From contig JAIEPY010000039.1 of the NCBI GenBank assembly GCA_019748155.1, positions 1-64,000 on the forward strand: a stretch of DNA of 64,000 nt, given 5' to 3'. Below, one piece after another: positions 63,548 to 64,000 of this stretch (within the stretch, counting starts at the first letter, position 1; every line of letters begins with the position of its first letter). The stretch is from Burkholderiales bacterium (GTDB lineage Bacteria > Pseudomonadota > Gammaproteobacteria > Burkholderiales > UBA11063). Below the pieces are notes generated by a model. It made no database searches, was not told the DNA's origin, and saw nothing but the letters and a program-made list of their open reading frames with translations. The translations under genes were made by a program, and so were the position numbers.

Positions 63548-64000
63548 ATGAGTACATATCAAGATAATCAACAATTAGCTCAATTTGTATATGATCAACA
63601 AAATCCCATCCATGTAGGCACTGAAACTTGGACAATTGTAAAAGATCTTGCTATCACAAAAGAACCAAGCAGTGGATATTACGGAGCTGTTTACACTAAT
63701 GGAAAAGGTGAGTATATTTTAGCAAGCCGGGGAACGCAAAATTTTACCAACAAAATACATGATGCTGGAATGAGCGCGTTTAATCAAGTTCCGCCAGAAT
63801 TTACCGACGCATATCAGTTGGCTGCGCAGGCAACTGCATATGTAAAAGCTCATGGTGGAACATTGAGTTTTGATGGTCACTCATTAGGTGGAACTATTTC
63901 TCAACTGTTGGCGGTAATCTTTGGTGGTGAAGCAACTACATTTAATCCATACAATAGCCGAAATTTTTTAGACTCAGTTGAACGTGTTGATCAAAGCATG
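63548..64000 (+). CDS. Lipase class 3-like alpha/beta-hydrolase (cut off at right edge)
   Basis: The frame opens at ATG 63548, chosen because AAGGTG lies 7 bases upstream (two earlier ATGs at 63542 and 63545 are too close), and runs off the window after 151 codons. The catalytic Ser is Ser112 in FDGHSLGGTISQ, and the oxyanion segment is LASRGTQNF (about 59-67), as in class 3 lipases and phospholipase A1-like proteins. TFNPYNSRN after it resembles the Mbeg1/DUF2974 group. No signal peptide is present. Substrate and full length are unknown. Confidence 0.72.
   Translation, partial: MSTYQDNQQLAQFVYDQQNPIHVGTETWTIVKDLAITKEPSSGYYGAVYTNGKGEYILASRGTQNFTNKIHDAGMSAFNQVPPEFTDAYQLAAQATAYVKAHGGTLSFDGHSLGGTISQLLAVIFGGEATTFNPYNSRNFLDSVERVDQSM

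Noticed and set aside
1-64000. Search for CRISPR arrays, phage genes, transposases and rRNA or tRNA genes
   Set aside because: None could be supported by reading the sequence; the window is ordinary chromosome with two small repeat elements.

Overview
The window is AT-rich chromosomal DNA from a Gram-negative bacterium, most probably a low-GC betaproteobacterium of Neisseriales type. The evidence is a DUF3460 protein (a small betaproteobacterial family), the long inserted form of TrpS, a YhdP-nitrilase pair, the accA-tilS and lpxK-ycaR-kdsB gene orders, LapA/LapB, Tol-Pal components and several outer-membrane beta-barrels. The species assignment is inference. I saw no rRNA, tRNA, CRISPR array, prophage or insertion-sequence transposase. 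Coding density is high and most genes are housekeeping genes in tight operons.

Layout. 1-6 kb: a cut-off lipoprotein, icd, an MdfA-like exporter, a PilF-like lipoprotein with a LysM domain, and lapB-lapA, all on the minus strand. 6-10 kb: pfp-ubiX, grxD and nnr on plus. 10-17 kb: a small porin-like protein with a structured leader, then a minus-strand operon read manB, site-2 protease, trpS, map, nadC, alanine aminotransferase. 17.5-34 kb, mostly plus: yhdP-nitrilase, sodB (minus), coaD-rsmB, a CNT nucleoside transporter, an SSS-like membrane protein, rlmE, ftsH, glmM, a DedA protein, a second beta-barrel and a YqiA-like esterase. 34-41 kb, minus: lpxK, ycaR, kdsB, a HAD-like protein and a second YhdP-size protein. 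41-49 kb, plus: nudJ-mnmA, DUF3460, an O-methyltransferase, tolR, tolA, tolB, a repeat-containing exported protein, pal, cpoB and a Mth938-type protein. 48.8-53.7 kb, minus: gpmI, envC, fumC and a DJ-1 family protein. 54-57.8 kb, plus: hpt, an AmpE/CobD-like protein, a DUF4124 protein, accA and tilS. 57.8-64 kb: an unknown lipoprotein, elbB and pepN on minus, then an unknown membrane-anchored protein and a lipase-like gene that runs off the end.

Several functions converge on the envelope: LPS synthesis and its control (lpxK, kdsB, LapA/B), phospholipid traffic (two YhdP-type proteins), Tol-Pal and division (tolR/A/B, pal, cpoB, envC), and precursor supply (glmM, manB, accA).

The points most worth a second look are: a TrpS whose KMSKS and tryptophan-site signatures are both rewritten; a HAD phosphatase-like protein whose nucleophilic Asp is Ala; a tol-pal cluster without tolQ but with an unknown exported three-repeat protein between tolB and pal; two intergenic inverted-repeat elements that look like one miniature family; a second YhdP sharing a late CxGC motif with the first and lying in an LPS operon; and a membrane protein next to a lipase-like gene at the right edge.
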